NCBI GenBank assembly: GCA_047626195.1
Contig: JBLHSN010000322.1
Coordinates: 1 to 6,834 of the forward strand
DNA length: 6,834 bases
Direction: 5' to 3'
From: CAJXTB01 sp047626195
GTDB lineage: Bacteria; Myxococcota_A; UBA796; GCA-2862545
Shown here piece by piece: positions 5,601 to 6,834 of the stretch (position 1 is its first letter; every line of letters begins with the position of its first letter). A program made the translations under genes and the position numbers. Under the pieces are notes generated by a model that was not told the origin of the DNA, ran no database searches, and was given only the letters and a program-made list of their open reading frames with translations.

Positions 5601-6834
5601 GCACTAGGAGGCGCCGCCGGACTGGTGGTTGCGACGTTGACTATGAATGTGAACCTTGGGGACACCCCACCTGCGCCTGCAGTCACATCCAACAACCCGA
5701 CCATCCCGTCTACGAGCACCGATCGCGCACCGACGAGCGCCGGCGTTGCCGGTACCGTTGAGCGTGCTGGGGAAGAGGCGGACCGCATCATGGTGCGCGT
5801 TGCTGGAGACCTTGATGTGTGGGCGGCTGAGCAAGGTGTTCAGGTCGCCAAACGCCCAGGGGTATCAGGCTTTGCCGCGGTCTTGGTCCCAGTTGGTGAG
5901 ACCACTACATCGCTGTTGGACCGACTCCGCGCAACCGGAACGGTGGATGCAGCGCCAATTGCACTCATGTACGGAGCTGGTGAGCCCGACAACGACGGCG
6001 AGGACTCTACGACCACAACAATGGATAGCGCTGACACAGTGTCGGACTCCCCGAGGTCGGAGTCCCCAACATCCGACTCAACGGAGTCCGGTGCGGCCTC
6101 CAGCGCCGTTCACTTTCAGTGGCATCTGGCTGCAGCGGACATGCGTGGGAATACATTCCGAGCGGACGGCGTCGTCGTCGCAGTCGTCGACAGTGGCGTG
6201 GCTTACCTGACCACAGCGGAAGATGGGCGGTCGTTCAACCGGGCGGAGTCGCTCGCTGGCGTGACCATTGTGGCACCTTGGGACTTTGTAGAAGACGACG
6301 CGCTGCCGCTCGACGAGCACCAGCACGGAACACACATCGCGAGCATCATCGCGTCTCAAGGCGAGGTTCAGGGCATCGCCCAGGGCGTGTCTCTGATGCC
6401 GCTGCGCGTGCTGGACGAGAACAACGCCGGAAATGAGCTGGATCTCGTCGAAGCGCTGCACTGGGCGATTGACCATGGCGCAGATGTCGTAAACATGAGC
6501 TTGGCCTTTCCGACTGGCTACCTGCCGTCTCCGGCGTTGGAAGAAGCGCTAGAGCGTTGTCACAACGCGGGCGTAGTGGTCATCGCTGCCACCGGAAACG
6601 ATGGTGCAAGTATCATCTCCTGGCCGGCTGCTAGCCCCTCTGTCATCGCCGTGGGGGCCAGTGCTCCCGGCCTGAATGGTCCGCATCCGGCGGTCTACTC
6701 CAATCTCGACCCCAAGGTGGCCTTGCTGGCTCCAGGCGGCGACATGCAGTCGGATATGGACCAGGACGGCTACCCCGACGGCATCTTGGCCGAGACCATC
6801 GCGTTGAATGACCCAACGGCTCCGAGCTTGTGGT
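5586..6834 (+). CDS. Secreted subtilisin-like serine protease (S8), C-terminus beyond window
   Basis: 416 codons are present and the frame leaves the window. Residues 1-24 form a signal peptide or membrane anchor (MRRVIALGGAAGLVVATLTM). A Pro/Thr/Ser-rich stretch follows. Residues about 57-130 look like an inhibitory propeptide (DRIMVRVAGDLDVWAAEQGV ... FAAVLVPVGETTTSLLDRL). A Ser/Asp/Thr/Glu linker spans 135-175. The catalytic domain shows Asp202 in VVAVVDSGV, His247 in HGTHIASIIA, NMSLAF at the substrate-binding strand, and the oxyanion Asn338 in AATGNDG. The catalytic Ser (GTSMA motif) would lie to the right. It would cleave proteins outside the cytoplasm after removal of the propeptide. 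The start is ATG 5586, because the frame upstream offers no better start and the signal peptide begins here. It is divergent from the kinase gene; co-regulation is possible but not shown. Confidence 0.92.
   Translation, partial: MRRVIALGGAAGLVVATLTMNVNLGDTPPAPAVTSNNPTIPSTSTDRAPTSAGVAGTVERAGEEADRIMVRVAGDLDVWAAEQGVQVAKRPGVSGFAAVLVPVGETTTSLLDRLRATGTVDAAPIALMYGAGEPDNDGEDSTTTTMDSADTVSDSPRSESPTSDSTESGAASSAVHFQWHLAAADMRGNTFRADGVVVAVVDSGVAYLTTAEDGRSFNRAESLAGVTIVAPWDFVEDDALPLDEHQHGTHIASIIASQGEVQGIAQGVSLMPLRVLDENNAGNELDLVEALHWAIDHGADVVNMSLAFPTGYLPSPALEEALERCHNAGVVVIAATGNDGASIISWPAASPSVIAVGASAPGLNGPHPAVYSNLDPKVALLAPGGDMQSDMDQDGYPDGILAETIALNDPTAPSLW

Overview
GC-rich bacterial DNA. The protein style fits Myxococcota or a related former deltaproteobacterial lineage. 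The pointers are a secreted fibrinogen-like protein with a QGRLLD-type N-terminal module, Ig-like repeats with the PTAP...DSSIVCELDSSSIDPGGDA signature, a kinase with an H-box close to the HNVGNVLNSV class, and a secreted subtilase. This assignment is an inference from recognisable families; no search was run.

Layout. Positions 1-283 hold the 5' end of a leftward gene that leaves the window and starts with a good signal peptide. Positions 284-654 are a non-coding divergent interval with several perfect inverted repeats. Positions 655-1845 encode an intact exported protein with a fibrinogen C-terminal-like domain. From 1842 to 4016 the DNA reads like genes but is broken throughout. First comes a short remnant (1842-2153) interrupted only by TAG codons, then a decayed lipoprotein gene (2240-4016) that carried Ig-like and glycine-rich segments. 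The lipoprotein remnant has about five frame changes, three in-frame TAG codons and two copies of a 160-bp miniature transposable element (2345-2504 and 3482-3641). Each copy has inverted ends and a TA on both sides. Removing element plus one TA from either site restores a continuous reading frame. An intact rho-independent terminator (4018-4052) still follows the dead gene.

The right part is intact. A leftward gene (4076-5419) encodes a soluble receiver-histidine kinase protein. It is divergent from a rightward secreted subtilisin-like protease (5586-6834, cut by the window end), whose start codon lies in a 19-bp tandem duplication that creates a second, out-of-frame start.

The theme is a cell-surface locus. 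An adhesin-like gene cluster (fibrinogen-like protein, short protein, Ig-like lipoprotein) has lost its downstream members by mutation and insertion, while its first gene remains open. The kinase and protease form a separate divergent pair, and nothing seen proves a functional link between them and the adhesin cluster. The best candidate for something undescribed is the miniature element with its TA duplications. No CRISPR array, tRNA or rRNA was seen.
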